Origin: an uncultured bacterium
Lineage (GTDB): Bacteria > Verrucomicrobiota > Kiritimatiellia > CAIKKV01
DNA length: 64,000 nt
NCBI GenBank assembly: GCA_938038445.1
Contig: CALHRZ010000006.1
Span: 1 to 64,000 of the forward strand
Direction: 5' to 3'
Made by a program: the position numbers and the translations under genes. Shown piece by piece: positions 34,159 through 43,057 of the stretch; position 1 is the stretch's first letter; the number at the start of each line of letters is the position of its first letter. The notes under the pieces were generated by a model, which was given only the letters and a program-made list of their open reading frames with translations, was not told the origin of the DNA and ran no database searches.

Positions 34159-34772
34159 AACCGAAACTCCCCACCCTCCTGTGCGCGGCGATGCTGGCCG
34201 CCGCAACACTCGCTGCCGAAGACAAACCGATCAAAGCCGAACCGGGCAAAGCCGCCCCCGACTTTACGCTGCCGGACGTGCACGGAACCAATTGGACTCT
34301 TTCAGCACAGAAGGGAAAATACATCGTTCTGGAATGGATCAACGTGGATTGTCCCTTTGTGAAAAAGCATTACGGCAGTGGGAACATGCAGGCATTGCAA
34401 AACGAATACACGGCCAAAGGCGTGATCTGGCTTGCGATCTGTTCCTCCGCACCAGGCAAACAAGGACATTACGCGCCGGCCGATTGGCCCGCCATCATGG
34501 ATGAACGAAAAGCGGCGCCCACGGCCGTTCTGCTGGACCCGGACGGAAAAGTCGGACGCCTTTATGGCGCAAAAACAACTCCCCACCTATACATCATCAA
34601 CCCCGAGGGTATTCTGATCTACGCCGGCGCCATTGATGATAAACCATCGACCGATCCAAAAACCATTCCCGATGCCCGCAACTATGTCCGGGAAGTTCTC
34701 GAAGCAGCGATGGCCGGAGAACCCGTCAAGCTATCGTCCACCCAACCCTATGGCTGTTCGGTCAAATATTGA
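34155..34772 (+). CDS. Redoxin (AhpC/TSA-thioredoxin-like) periplasmic protein
   Basis: This 205-residue protein has a signal peptide ending near ATLAAE. The redoxin domain shows APDFTLPDVHGTNW, then VLEWINVDCPFVKKHYGSGN with the active-site Cys and no second Cys nearby, and KTTPHLYIINPEGILIYAGAIDD with the cis-Pro loop. Two further Cys lie in LAICSSAP and in the C-terminal PYGCSVKY, an end that recurs in this subgroup and may hold the resolving Cys. Likely role: reduction of peroxide or disulfide in the periplasm, supplied by the DsbD-alpha-like protein before it (ATGA overlap). Confidence 0.8.
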   Translation: MKPKLPTLLCAAMLAAATLAAEDKPIKAEPGKAAPDFTLPDVHGTNWTLSAQKGKYIVLEWINVDCPFVKKHYGSGNMQALQNEYTAKGVIWLAICSSAPGKQGHYAPADWPAIMDERKAAPTAVLLDPDGKVGRLYGAKTTPHLYIINPEGILIYAGAIDDKPSTDPKTIPDARNYVREVLEAAMAGEPVKLSSTQPYGCSVKY

Positions 34773-34777
34773 AAGGA

Positions 34778-35761
34778 TTAAGGTTCCGCCGGCTTCCAGG
34801 CATACCCCATCCCCTGGGTGCCGAATCCATTCCCTGTAAACCAGCAGCGCCATTCGTTTGCTTCCTGCAAAAAGCAGGGATAAGACCGTTGAATGTCGTC
34901 AAAGGCTCCGGAGGGGCCAATTCCCAACTCCCCTTCCGGCCCACGACGCGGCAGCCAGGTCCAATGAAGCCCATCGCTACTCTCCAAACGATGAACGCGA
35001 TATGCCGTGCCAAAGGTGTTGACCCAGAGCCAATAGCCCTTCCCACTCGCCCGAGGGAGAATAAAAGGCTTGGAACAGACATATTCATAAGGTTCCACCC
35101 CATGGCCCCTCGGTTGAACAACGGGCTCATCATGGGGCTTACTCCAGTGCACACCATCGATTGATTCCGCGTAAGCGATGGAAATCCGCGGGATCATATC
35201 CCCGTGGCCCGTCCGGACCCCTTCGGGCTTTGGAAAGTACCCTGCTATGGCCGTATAGTACAACCGAATGCGTCCCTGTTCATGGAGAGCGCAAACACTT
35301 CCCGTCGCTTCCTGATCCCACGGCCGATCGAACGCCAGCAATGGCTTCTCTGCAAGATAACGCCAACGCCTGCCACCATCTTCGCTGATCGCACCGCCGG
35401 TGGAGTTCGGAAGCCGTTTGTTCTGTCGTCCCCACGCGCAAAAAAACAACAGCCACTCGCGCTCATTGAGCGGAAGCACAAAGGGCATCGAAGGGCCGAC
35501 CGCATTGTACTCACTATCCCGCTGAGGACCCAGAATCGGCCCCGTCCCCCGCCAGACGATCGGCGCAACGGAGTCCGCCTCCGCGGTGCAGATCCAATGG
35601 AATCCCTCCGGGTCGGTTCCCCAATAGTAGAGACGGTAACGACCCCCAATTTTCAATACATGGGCGGCACCAGCCCGGCGGTTGTCCCAAGGCGGATTGA
35701 GCTGGCCGGGTCGAATCACCGGCTCAACGCGTTCGACTTGCCATTTCTCTTCTGGACTCAT
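34778..35761 (-). CDS. GH43/GH32-like five-bladed beta-propeller hydrolase
   Basis: This 327-residue cytoplasmic protein is built of propeller-like blades: GRYRLYYWGTDPEGFHW, IRLYYTAIAGYF, and SYPCFLQEANEWRCWFTGNG. ISIAYAESIDGVHWSK and LESSDGLHWTW are the S-DG-x-HW repeats that recur in GH32/43/62/68 and GH130-related proteins. The catalytic acid residues cannot be picked with certainty. No signal peptide is seen. It converges on the redoxin gene with five bases between stops. Likely a glycosidase or phosphorylase for plant or algal sugars; specificity unknown. Confidence 0.65.
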   Translation of the reverse strand: MSPEEKWQVERVEPVIRPGQLNPPWDNRRAGAAHVLKIGGRYRLYYWGTDPEGFHWICTAEADSVAPIVWRGTGPILGPQRDSEYNAVGPSMPFVLPLNEREWLLFFCAWGRQNKRLPNSTGGAISEDGGRRWRYLAEKPLLAFDRPWDQEATGSVCALHEQGRIRLYYTAIAGYFPKPEGVRTGHGDMIPRISIAYAESIDGVHWSKPHDEPVVQPRGHGVEPYEYVCSKPFILPRASGKGYWLWVNTFGTAYRVHRLESSDGLHWTWLPRRGPEGELGIGPSGAFDDIQRSYPCFLQEANEWRCWFTGNGFGTQGMGYAWKPAEP

Positions 35762-35842
35762 GGATACAATATTGTTTCATTGTCAGGATATGTCAAGAGG
35801 ATGCGATGAATGCCTCGAAACGTCCCATCCCTCGAGCAATAA

Positions 35843-35874
35843 TTGTAAACCATTATTACAGATCTGGTTGACGT
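35843..35874 (+). promoter_or_regulatory. BirA-type biotin operator overlapping the birA promoter
   Basis: TTGTAAACC (35843-35851) is a perfect left half of the known BirA signal, and GGTTGACGT (35866-35874) matches six of nine bases of the right half GGTTTACAA. The gap of 14 bases is the usual spacing. The right half also contains TTGACG, which can serve as a -35 box with TAAAGA 17 bases on. BirA with biotinoyl-AMP bound here would block transcription of the birA-receptor pair. Confidence 0.65.
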
Positions 35875-35886
35875 TCGATTCTTCTT

Positions 35887-36927
35887 ATGCTAAAGAATAA
35901 ACGCATGAGATTTCTTTCGCAGAATGAGGACGCTCTCGGTTGGGTCATTCAGAAACTTCGCGCCGGCAACGGCCACTATGTTTCGAGCCAAACGCTCGTC
36001 CGCGAATCCGGATTCACCCGTGCGGCCATCTGGAAACAAATCCAGCAGCTTCGCCAGTTCGGCTACCGTATCGCGGCCTCTCCCCGTTTGGGATATCGCC
36101 TTCTCCGCTCGCCTGACCTTCTCTTGCCTTTTGAGGTCTGGCCTCACCTAACGACCCAGAATTTCGGCCGTCGATTTCTCTATCGGGCATCGGTCCCTTC
36201 GACCAACACGGTGGCCGTCCAGTTCGCGGCAGCGGGTGTTCCGGAAGGATTGATCGTGGCCACGGAAAACCAGACGGCCGGCAGGGGGCGACTGGGACGC
36301 ACTTGGCGCTCGCCTCCACGCCGCAACCTCCTCTTTTCCCTGCTCCTCCGTCCGGCCATTCCACTCGAACAGGCGGCTTCCCTACCCCTCCTTCTCGCCC
36401 TCGCCCTCCGTCGAACTCTCCGTAATCTCTTCCCTTTCCAGAACCCCGTCGTCAAATGGCCCAACGATCTCCTGATCCAAGGTCGAAAAATCGCGGGCAT
36501 CCTATGCGAAATGCAAGCGGAACCCGACCATATCCTCTACCTCATCGCCGGCATCGGCTTTAACGTGAACATGACACGCAACGACTTTCCAAAGGAACTT
36601 CGGACCACTGCGACCTCCCTTCGAATCGTCACAGGCGCCCCCCATTCAAGACCGATGCTTCTCGCGTTGTTTCTGAACACCCTGGAGCCGCTTTACGCGG
36701 AATGGCGGCAAATCGGTTTTTCGCCGTTCTTGGATGAATACCGGTACGCCGATGCACTCTTCGGTCACCCGGTCCGGATCCGACAGTCCGACCGGATCCT
36801 CGAAGGGCAAGCGGATGGAATCGAACCAGACGGCGCCTTGCGGGTTCGGACCGCAAGCGGATCCCTCTCCTTGGTACATTCCGGTGACGCACATCTTCTC
36901 GCAACACCTGTGAAGTTCGCCCTATGA
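35887..36927 (+). CDS. birA: Biotin-protein ligase / biotin repressor BirA
   Basis: This 346-residue bifunctional protein attaches biotin to carboxylase carrier domains and, through an N-terminal winged helix, represses biotin genes. Residues 30-70 are the HTH (QTLVRESGFTRAAIWKQIQQ), ending in the wing SPRLGYRLL. The ligase part has the biotin/ATP loop TAGRGRLGRTWRSPP, the catalytic KWPNDLLI and GIGFNVN. A C-terminal SH3-like domain closes it. Start choice is ATG 35887 or 35905 (MRFLSQ); if the promoter drawn here is right, 35905 would be the start of a leaderless mRNA. It overlaps the next gene by ATGA. Confidence 0.93.
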   Translation: MLKNKRMRFLSQNEDALGWVIQKLRAGNGHYVSSQTLVRESGFTRAAIWKQIQQLRQFGYRIAASPRLGYRLLRSPDLLLPFEVWPHLTTQNFGRRFLYRASVPSTNTVAVQFAAAGVPEGLIVATENQTAGRGRLGRTWRSPPRRNLLFSLLLRPAIPLEQAASLPLLLALALRRTLRNLFPFQNPVVKWPNDLLIQGRKIAGILCEMQAEPDHILYLIAGIGFNVNMTRNDFPKELRTTATSLRIVTGAPHSRPMLLALFLNTLEPLYAEWRQIGFSPFLDEYRYADALFGHPVRIRQSDRILEGQADGIEPDGALRVRTASGSLSLVHSGDAHLLATPVKFAL

Positions 36928-38744
36928 CGACCAAAAGCATAACGCTCACCTTTCTGCTGGCTTCGATCGCCCACATGCCAATTCGCGGCACCCCAATCGA
37001 AATCCAGGTCGATGCTCCCCGATGGAACCCTCCTGCGGGTATTTCCTTCTCGCCTCTCTTCTCCCCGCTCGACCGCGCCGCCACTGAACCGGGCGTTCAT
37101 GTCCAGGCACAAGGATTCGGAGGCCCCCAAACTGACTTGCGTATCCGCGGTTCGCCCTTCAGCAGCGCCGGTTTTTCGATCCAGGGACTTCCACTTTCCA
37201 ATCCGCAAACAGAACATTTTCACGCCGATCTTCCTATCCCCGCCTCATGGATTTCCAGCCTCTCCCTTGAAACGGGCATGGAATCCTTCCGGCGCACACA
37301 CGGTCATCTTTCCGGAACGATTGAAATGGATTTGGCCGAGCCCGAACCCCGCCGTTTCCTCTCCTTACAAGGAGGCGACGCCGGCCGCATCGGCCTTGGT
37401 GCCGATCTCGCGTTCGTTTACCCCCCTGGGGAAGGACGACAGCGGGCATGGGCTCCCTTCGCCTACTGGGATCGCAGGAATCGCACCGACGGGCAACCCG
37501 ACAACTTTCTGGAGCGTTGGGCATCCGGCGTTATGGTAACGGACGTCTCTTCCAACACCTTTCAGCGATTCGATGCTCTCACCGTGTGGTCCGACCGCTC
37601 CTTCGGCGCCCGGGGCTTTTACGGGGCTCCGCCGACTTTTCCCGCGGAGGAACGCGTCCAAACCTTTCTGACCCTCGCCGGATGGACCCGGTTCGATGAC
37701 CAGACACCCGCCCGCGTTTTTGTCGGTTGGACGCGCCACCGGGACCGTTATCGCCTGGACCGCGATGATCCCACCCTTTATGAAAATCGCCATCGAACAG
37801 ATACTCCGGCCTTCCATGCCGATGTGGCCCCCCGCCTCACGGACCGATGGCGTTTGTGGCTACGCACCGACGCGACACTCGAAATCATTCGAAGCGATTA
37901 TACCGGCCGTATTCCGAGCTCCGGTCTCGGCCATCATGAACGAAGCCGTTGGTCTGGTGCCGCCATTCCGGAATACACTCTCGGCCCATGGCAATTTTCG
38001 GCTGGAGGTTCTGCCGCGTTGTTCGAAAAAGACCGGCCCGCCTTTCATCCCGCGCTGGGAATCGCGCGGAACTGGAATAGGAGACACCAAATCTTCGCCT
38101 CGTGGACAGGCGCGGCTCGGCAACCGTCGTTTACCGAATTGAATTACGAGTCGCCTGGAAGTCTCGGCAACCGGAACCTGAAACGCCAGGAAAACCTCTT
38201 GTGGGAAGGCGGATACCGTCTTCGCCTCGAGGAAGGACTCATCCGCTTCACCCTCTTTTGTGAGGACTCCCGCCGCACCGTGGACTGGATCCGAAAGGCG
38301 CCCGGCGACCGATGGACAGCAGAAAATCTTGGCGACATCCGGACCCTAGGCGCACACGTAAACGGCATGCTTCGCCTCCATCCCCGTCTGGCTCTTTCAG
38401 CCGAATATCTCGCCCTGAATAAAGAGACCGAAACGAAACCGTTTGCTTCCCGGTATGCGCTCGATTATGCCCCCCACTGGTTCCGAACCGCACTCCATTG
38501 GCGCCCTATTTCGCCCATCGGATTGACGTTTCGGCAAACCCTCGGCCGATATCAGGACAATCCTGCTCGCCAAGGAACCCGAACGGATTCTGCTGCTGGA
38601 ATTGAGGCGAATCTTACGCTCGAACGTCTGAACGCGCTTCTTCAAGCCGGCGTGGCAAACATCTGGGATTCCGATTTTCAGACCTTCCCGGGCCAGCCCC
38701 CTCCAGGTCGCGAATGGTACCTGACGGCCGTCTGGCTGTTTTAA
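36924..38744 (+). CDS. TonB-dependent outer-membrane receptor, candidate biotin transporter
   Basis: This 606-residue receptor has a signal peptide in the first 24 residues, then a plug domain: PLDRAATEPGVHVQAQGFGG, TDLRIRGSPFSSAGFSIQGLPL and SLETGMESFRRTHGHLSGTI, which replace the typical LRGxxxxxxxVLIDG and KGPAS segments. About twenty beta strands follow, and the protein ends in YLTAVWLF, a terminal Phe as expected for outer-membrane barrels. No clear TonB box was found. The ATG overlaps the birA stop, and the operator ahead of birA would control both. Ligand is therefore guessed to be biotin or a precursor. Its stop shares TTAA with the stop of the opposing gene. Confidence 0.8.
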   Translation: MTTKSITLTFLLASIAHMPIRGTPIEIQVDAPRWNPPAGISFSPLFSPLDRAATEPGVHVQAQGFGGPQTDLRIRGSPFSSAGFSIQGLPLSNPQTEHFHADLPIPASWISSLSLETGMESFRRTHGHLSGTIEMDLAEPEPRRFLSLQGGDAGRIGLGADLAFVYPPGEGRQRAWAPFAYWDRRNRTDGQPDNFLERWASGVMVTDVSSNTFQRFDALTVWSDRSFGARGFYGAPPTFPAEERVQTFLTLAGWTRFDDQTPARVFVGWTRHRDRYRLDRDDPTLYENRHRTDTPAFHADVAPRLTDRWRLWLRTDATLEIIRSDYTGRIPSSGLGHHERSRWSGAAIPEYTLGPWQFSAGGSAALFEKDRPAFHPALGIARNWNRRHQIFASWTGAARQPSFTELNYESPGSLGNRNLKRQENLLWEGGYRLRLEEGLIRFTLFCEDSRRTVDWIRKAPGDRWTAENLGDIRTLGAHVNGMLRLHPRLALSAEYLALNKETETKPFASRYALDYAPHWFRTALHWRPISPIGLTFRQTLGRYQDNPARQGTRTDSAAGIEANLTLERLNALLQAGVANIWDSDFQTFPGQPPPGREWYLTAVWLF

Positions 38745-40798
38745 CCCCGGCCCGATCCGGAACTTTCAATAAAATAAATATGGCCGGGTTCCAGGAAATC
38801 GTCTGAGGAAAGCCGGCGACAAACGACCACATCCGTCACATTTCGGCCGCTGGAACTGAAACGAGACAGAGGAAGAGTTTTCCAGGGAAAGACCACCGAA
38901 TGCCCCAAGGGATCGCGCCACTGCGTTCCCCCCTCTTCTTCGATCAACCGGAGGACCCCCATATGGGGCTCCACACGCGCATACCCTTCCAGGAGCGCCG
39001 AGAATTGTTCCGGCTCCCACCAAGGCGGCAAAGAGGAAGGCGCCGGAAACGCGTTGACGTCCACCCCGACCTGGTAGAAAAGCCGACAAGAAAGCCCGCG
39101 AAAAAAGACGTCGAACGGCGTGCGCCCATGCGCCTGAACCTGTTTCAAATCCAAATCGGCCGTCTCGACATCCTGATAAAACGGCTCCTGCCCATGAATC
39201 AAATCATAAGCCGTTCCCACCAGCGGGGTCCCGAAAATGCCGCCCCCATCCACATAGTAAAGAAGGCCGAGTTCCTCCTGAAATCGCCGTTGAATAGCCA
39301 ACTCGTCGTCATGCATCGAAAAGACCCACGAACCCCGATCGTCATGCGCATAGTGCAGAGTGTCGCACGACATGGTAAAATGACTGTCACGGTAGACCCC
39401 GCTGATCCCACATTCCTTGAGCCGCTCAAACCGATTGATCAAATAGTCCTGATAGGCCCGATTGCGCTGATTCACAACAAACAGCAGATGACCGTATTGG
39501 CTGCGGTCGAACTGGCCGGATATATCACGTGCAAAAAGGCCGGGAATCGCTCGCTCCAATGGACTGAGCGATGAAAAATGCGAGCCGAACCACATGTACA
39601 CGTCAATCTCAAGTTCCACCGCCGTCTTCATCGCCCGCTTCAATCCTTCCCAACCGCCGTAGCATTCAGCAATTTCGAGTTCAAGCGGACAGCACATGTT
39701 GCCGAGAAAATTGAACCGGCTGCGGTCGTGGGCAAAACGCGGCACAATCTCCGTCTCGTTGCTGCGCCAAAGAGGCATCAAGTATGCCCGGTGTATGTGC
39801 CACTCGTAAAGGGCTTTCCATATCGCCGGAAGCCGCTCCAAACGGGCGATCTCCCAGGTTTCCACATGGGCCGATGGACGCGGAAGGTCGAATCGTAGAA
39901 TGCCTGCCTGGGTCCGAAGTTCCGCCTGAACCTGCTGACGCAATTCGAGAAAATGATTCCAAACCGTTGTTTCGTCCCCTTCCGGCCGTCGCGCAGCAAG
40001 AATCCGCCGCTCAGGCGTCGCAATCGAATCGGTCAGATCAAAACAGAACTGATGAAAATGCAGGAAGAGGGAATCATGGGCTTCCTTGTGAAAAAGCGAT
40101 CGCACGTGGCTGGGACGATCATGGACCGTAAGCAGCATCGCATCCTTTGAATATTGAAACGTAAAGCCTTGAAGTTGGGCGTACAGCGGCAAATGCTGAA
40201 AAAGGTATGGATTCGGTATGCCAGGCACCGTCCAGCCCGAATCGTAGGCTGTTGTACGGTCGAGATGATGAACCGGCGCCGAAAAAAAGTTCCGCATGAG
40301 AAACGTGTTGCCCGAAGCATCCCCCCCCACCTCCCAGGAGGCCCGATCCTGAATCATGAAAATCCGAAATCCCGGTGCGTTGTATCGGAAACCATACGAA
40401 AACCCCTCATAAACCAGGCCACTTAATGTTTCGCACCGTGGCCGCAAAATCCAGTCAAATCGGGCATGCCCCGCTGGTCGTTTGAAATGGCCCCAACTGC
40501 CGACATTCATTCGGGGATGAAGCGCGGAATCCGTCCAAACCATCTGCGGCGCCACACGAAAACAAGGGACGGTATGAATAACCAAGGACCCCCCAGGCAA
40601 TGTTTCTATCCCTTGAAACTCAAACCGCTCCACCCACCACCCGTCAGCGGTCACAATCATCGGTTGAATCGGTTCCCTGGCTTCCCGAAGCGGAAGACCA
40701 CGCCAAATCACTTGTCGAATCCCAAGGAAAAGATCGTGTTCGATCTCAACACCAACCTGCACACCCGTGGAATCAAATTGTACAATCCGAATGCTCAT
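38741..40798 (-). CDS. Glycoside-hydrolase-like protein of unknown family
   Basis: I do not recognise the family. The 685 residues fall into a beta-rich N-terminal part (about 1-300) and a central alpha/beta part that looks like a TIM barrel: YMWFGSHFSSLSPLERAI, FERLKECGISGVYRDSHFT, and LGLLYYVDGGGIFGTPLV, each ending in acidic residues such as glycosidase catalytic sites use. A short beta-rich tail ends the protein. The pattern resembles GH36/GH31-type enzymes (clan GH-D) by eye only. No signal peptide is seen. Upstream of its start lies a GATAAT box. It may act on the same sugars as the GH43-like protein nearby. Confidence 0.4.
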   Translation of the reverse strand: MSIRIVQFDSTGVQVGVEIEHDLFLGIRQVIWRGLPLREAREPIQPMIVTADGWWVERFEFQGIETLPGGSLVIHTVPCFRVAPQMVWTDSALHPRMNVGSWGHFKRPAGHARFDWILRPRCETLSGLVYEGFSYGFRYNAPGFRIFMIQDRASWEVGGDASGNTFLMRNFFSAPVHHLDRTTAYDSGWTVPGIPNPYLFQHLPLYAQLQGFTFQYSKDAMLLTVHDRPSHVRSLFHKEAHDSLFLHFHQFCFDLTDSIATPERRILAARRPEGDETTVWNHFLELRQQVQAELRTQAGILRFDLPRPSAHVETWEIARLERLPAIWKALYEWHIHRAYLMPLWRSNETEIVPRFAHDRSRFNFLGNMCCPLELEIAECYGGWEGLKRAMKTAVELEIDVYMWFGSHFSSLSPLERAIPGLFARDISGQFDRSQYGHLLFVVNQRNRAYQDYLINRFERLKECGISGVYRDSHFTMSCDTLHYAHDDRGSWVFSMHDDELAIQRRFQEELGLLYYVDGGGIFGTPLVGTAYDLIHGQEPFYQDVETADLDLKQVQAHGRTPFDVFFRGLSCRLFYQVGVDVNAFPAPSSLPPWWEPEQFSALLEGYARVEPHMGVLRLIEEEGGTQWRDPLGHSVVFPWKTLPLSRFSSSGRNVTDVVVCRRLSSDDFLEPGHIYFIESSGSGRG

Positions 40799-40927
40799 GG
40801 AAATAACCTGCCGTTATTATCTTTGCAAAACATAGAATGTTATGGGATGGTCCGTCTGGAATCTAACCCTTGATTTTGACGTTCAAACGCCATAAATAAT
40901 TGTAAAAGCAGATGGCGTGCCAAACGT

Positions 40928-42766
40928 TTAAAAGAGCACGGACTCAATTCCCACCATCATCCGAACGCCAGGCTGCGAAATTCCCGGCAATTCCTCATAA
41001 TCAACATCAAACAGATTGTAAATCCGCAACGTTCCAAAAAGACGTTGGGTCAGACGAATCCGGCTACTCAAATCCGCGACCAGATGGGGGTCCAACAACA
41101 GACGGTTTTGCGCATCGGCAAATCGAGCATCGACATAACGTAGCCGCAAAGCATGAACATCCGCGCGTGTCGTCCGGTATTCGAGCCCAAAGGAAGCTTT
41201 CCAAGGCGCAAGGTACGCAATGCGTTTTCCCTCCGCCTCCGGAAGGGGAATCTCCCCATACTTGCCTTCCGTGTACGAAAGGGCCCCCAAAATCGCAAAC
41301 CCCTTCGGGAGAATCCATCGCCCCTCCGTTTCCATCCCCCACAGGGAAGCCCGGCCGGCATTGTAGTTTCGAAACACGCCATCCGGCGCCAAAACAAAAT
41401 CAAAACTGTCCCTCAGCGTTTGATAGAACGTGGATACCTGCAGCGATAAAGCCGCCCCACTCCACTTTATCCCTCCCTCCCAGGAGGTCAGAGCCTCGGG
41501 TTTTAAATCGGGATTGCCCACAAATTCATAACCATTGTATACCACGCGAACGTACCGATCGGATAAAGACGGCGCTTGATGAGCCCGATGCGCCGACACA
41601 AAAAAGTCCAATCCCTCTCCCCCGTGAAGGGCAAGCCCCGCTCGAGGACTCCAAAAGCCCCCGTAGTCCCGCGCATAATCATAACGAACGCCCCACGTCC
41701 ATTCCCATAGCCCGTACGCAAAACGGTGTTGCCCAAAAGCCCCTGTGTTTCCACTGGACTGATGGATGGGGCCGGTAACCTCCTCGATATCTACAGCGTC
41801 TCCCCGCCATTCCAGACCCCCTGTAACCTGGTTCCAAGGATTCAACCAACCGGAAACCGACGTTTCCCCCACCCAGCTTTCTTGACGATATAATCCCGCC
41901 CCCGGGTAGACCCAATCATAGAGGTCCCTGGAGCCGTTTCGATACACCCGAAGCAGGGATTCCCACCGCCCCTCGCTTTGGGGCTTCCATTCCAAAACGC
42001 CCATCTGATAGTTGCGTTGCGCCTGCCGGTCCGCCGAATCATCCCGTCCCTCTCCATCATACGCCCCCCCGTACAGGCGGAGAAAGACGTCATCCTGCAA
42101 CCGAATACCCCCCTGGACATCCCCATGCCAGGAGTTCCAATCCAAAGGCTCCCCGCTTGCCCGGCGCCGATAACCGTCCGTTGCTTCGCCCCCCAATGCC
42201 ACCGAATAGTCTGTGCGCCCATCCCCATCCCCAAACTCGAACCGCCCTTCCCGCGTGCCATAGGTCCCATAGGCGCCGCTCAAAATCCCAAACGGACCTT
42301 TCGTACCCCGGCGGGTAAAAAACTGCACAACACCCCCCTCCGCATTGGATCCATAGAGGGCCGATGCCGGTCCCTTCACCACTTCCACTCGGTCAAGAGA
42401 AGACAAAGGGAGCATTCCAAATTCGACGTTTCCCTGGTAGGAATCGTTGATCCGGCGACCGTCAACCAGCACCAACACACGCTGAGTCTGATAGCCGGAC
42501 GTCAGCCCTCGCATGTTCAGCCGGACCCTTTGTCCGGGAAGTCCTGCGCTTTGCACATCGACGCCCGCCATCAGTCGAAATAAATCCTCCAGGTTCGCGG
42601 AATGCCATGTCTCCAAGGCGTCCCGATGCATAATTGTGACCCATGCCGGAACGCGACCTGCGGAAGATTCCACCCGCGTTGCCGTCACTACCACTTCGTT
42701 CGTCCCTGCTGCCGCATAACTACACACTCCTAAAAGTCCGCATGCGCCAATTGCCCTGATCTTCAT
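40928..42766 (-). CDS. BtuB-like TonB-dependent receptor
   Basis: This 612-residue outer-membrane receptor starts at ATG 42766 with a signal peptide (MKIRAIGACGLLGVCSYAAA). A TonB-box-like EVVVTATR follows. The plug domain shows VRLNMRGLTSGYQTQRVLVL, DGRRINDSYQG and VEVVKGPASALYGSNAEGGV, the classic wording. The barrel ends ...RMMVGIESVLF, with the terminal Phe. Siblings carry cobalamin, iron or sugar complexes; B12 is plausible because a B12-binding enzyme is encoded at 20444-22330, but no B12 riboswitch was found in front. A short frame upstream overlaps it by four bases. Confidence 0.82.
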   Translation of the reverse strand: MKIRAIGACGLLGVCSYAAAGTNEVVVTATRVESSAGRVPAWVTIMHRDALETWHSANLEDLFRLMAGVDVQSAGLPGQRVRLNMRGLTSGYQTQRVLVLVDGRRINDSYQGNVEFGMLPLSSLDRVEVVKGPASALYGSNAEGGVVQFFTRRGTKGPFGILSGAYGTYGTREGRFEFGDGDGRTDYSVALGGEATDGYRRRASGEPLDWNSWHGDVQGGIRLQDDVFLRLYGGAYDGEGRDDSADRQAQRNYQMGVLEWKPQSEGRWESLLRVYRNGSRDLYDWVYPGAGLYRQESWVGETSVSGWLNPWNQVTGGLEWRGDAVDIEEVTGPIHQSSGNTGAFGQHRFAYGLWEWTWGVRYDYARDYGGFWSPRAGLALHGGEGLDFFVSAHRAHQAPSLSDRYVRVVYNGYEFVGNPDLKPEALTSWEGGIKWSGAALSLQVSTFYQTLRDSFDFVLAPDGVFRNYNAGRASLWGMETEGRWILPKGFAILGALSYTEGKYGEIPLPEAEGKRIAYLAPWKASFGLEYRTTRADVHALRLRYVDARFADAQNRLLLDPHLVADLSSRIRLTQRLFGTLRIYNLFDVDYEELPGISQPGVRMMVGIESVLF

Positions 42767-42784
42767 GCCGAAATAAACGACCAA

Positions 42785-43057
42785 ATAACACCAAAAGTTC
42801 TCGAAATTTCTCCGGACTGCTGTTCTGCAACTTCTCCGTTACACTTTTCGACGCGTTTTGGAACATATCCGTGGTGGTGTTCACCGCCGGACCGGTCGGG
42901 CTCGATACGAACATTGTCTATTCTGCACGGCCATCCCTCCTCTTTCACCACCCGATCCATTTTTTCGAGCCGTTCAGGCATTCCATAAAAAATATTCCAC
43001 TTGATTTTTTTATATTCCAATTGACAATGTTGCGATCTTCAAATGGGGAGTAGCCAC
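42785..43057. other. Divergent region with direct repeats and a doubtful short ORF
   Basis: This 273-base region separates the BtuB-like gene from the symporter genes. Two copies of ATATTCCA (42992-42999 and 43012-43019) lie exactly 20 bases apart, and a third partial copy (ATTCCA, 42980-42985) is nearby. A promoter for the symporter side may be TTGATT (43001-43006) with GACAAT (43023-43028). On the minus strand a frame from ATG 42981 (or TTG 43020) to 42763 would end in an ATGA overlap with the receptor; another frame covers 42720-42914. Neither looks like a known protein. Confidence 0.4.

Noticed and set aside
42767-43020. Cobalamin riboswitch before the BtuB-like gene
   Set aside because: I looked for the B12 box and the GCCACTG-like core on the minus strand and found only GAGCCCGACC, which does not fit further.
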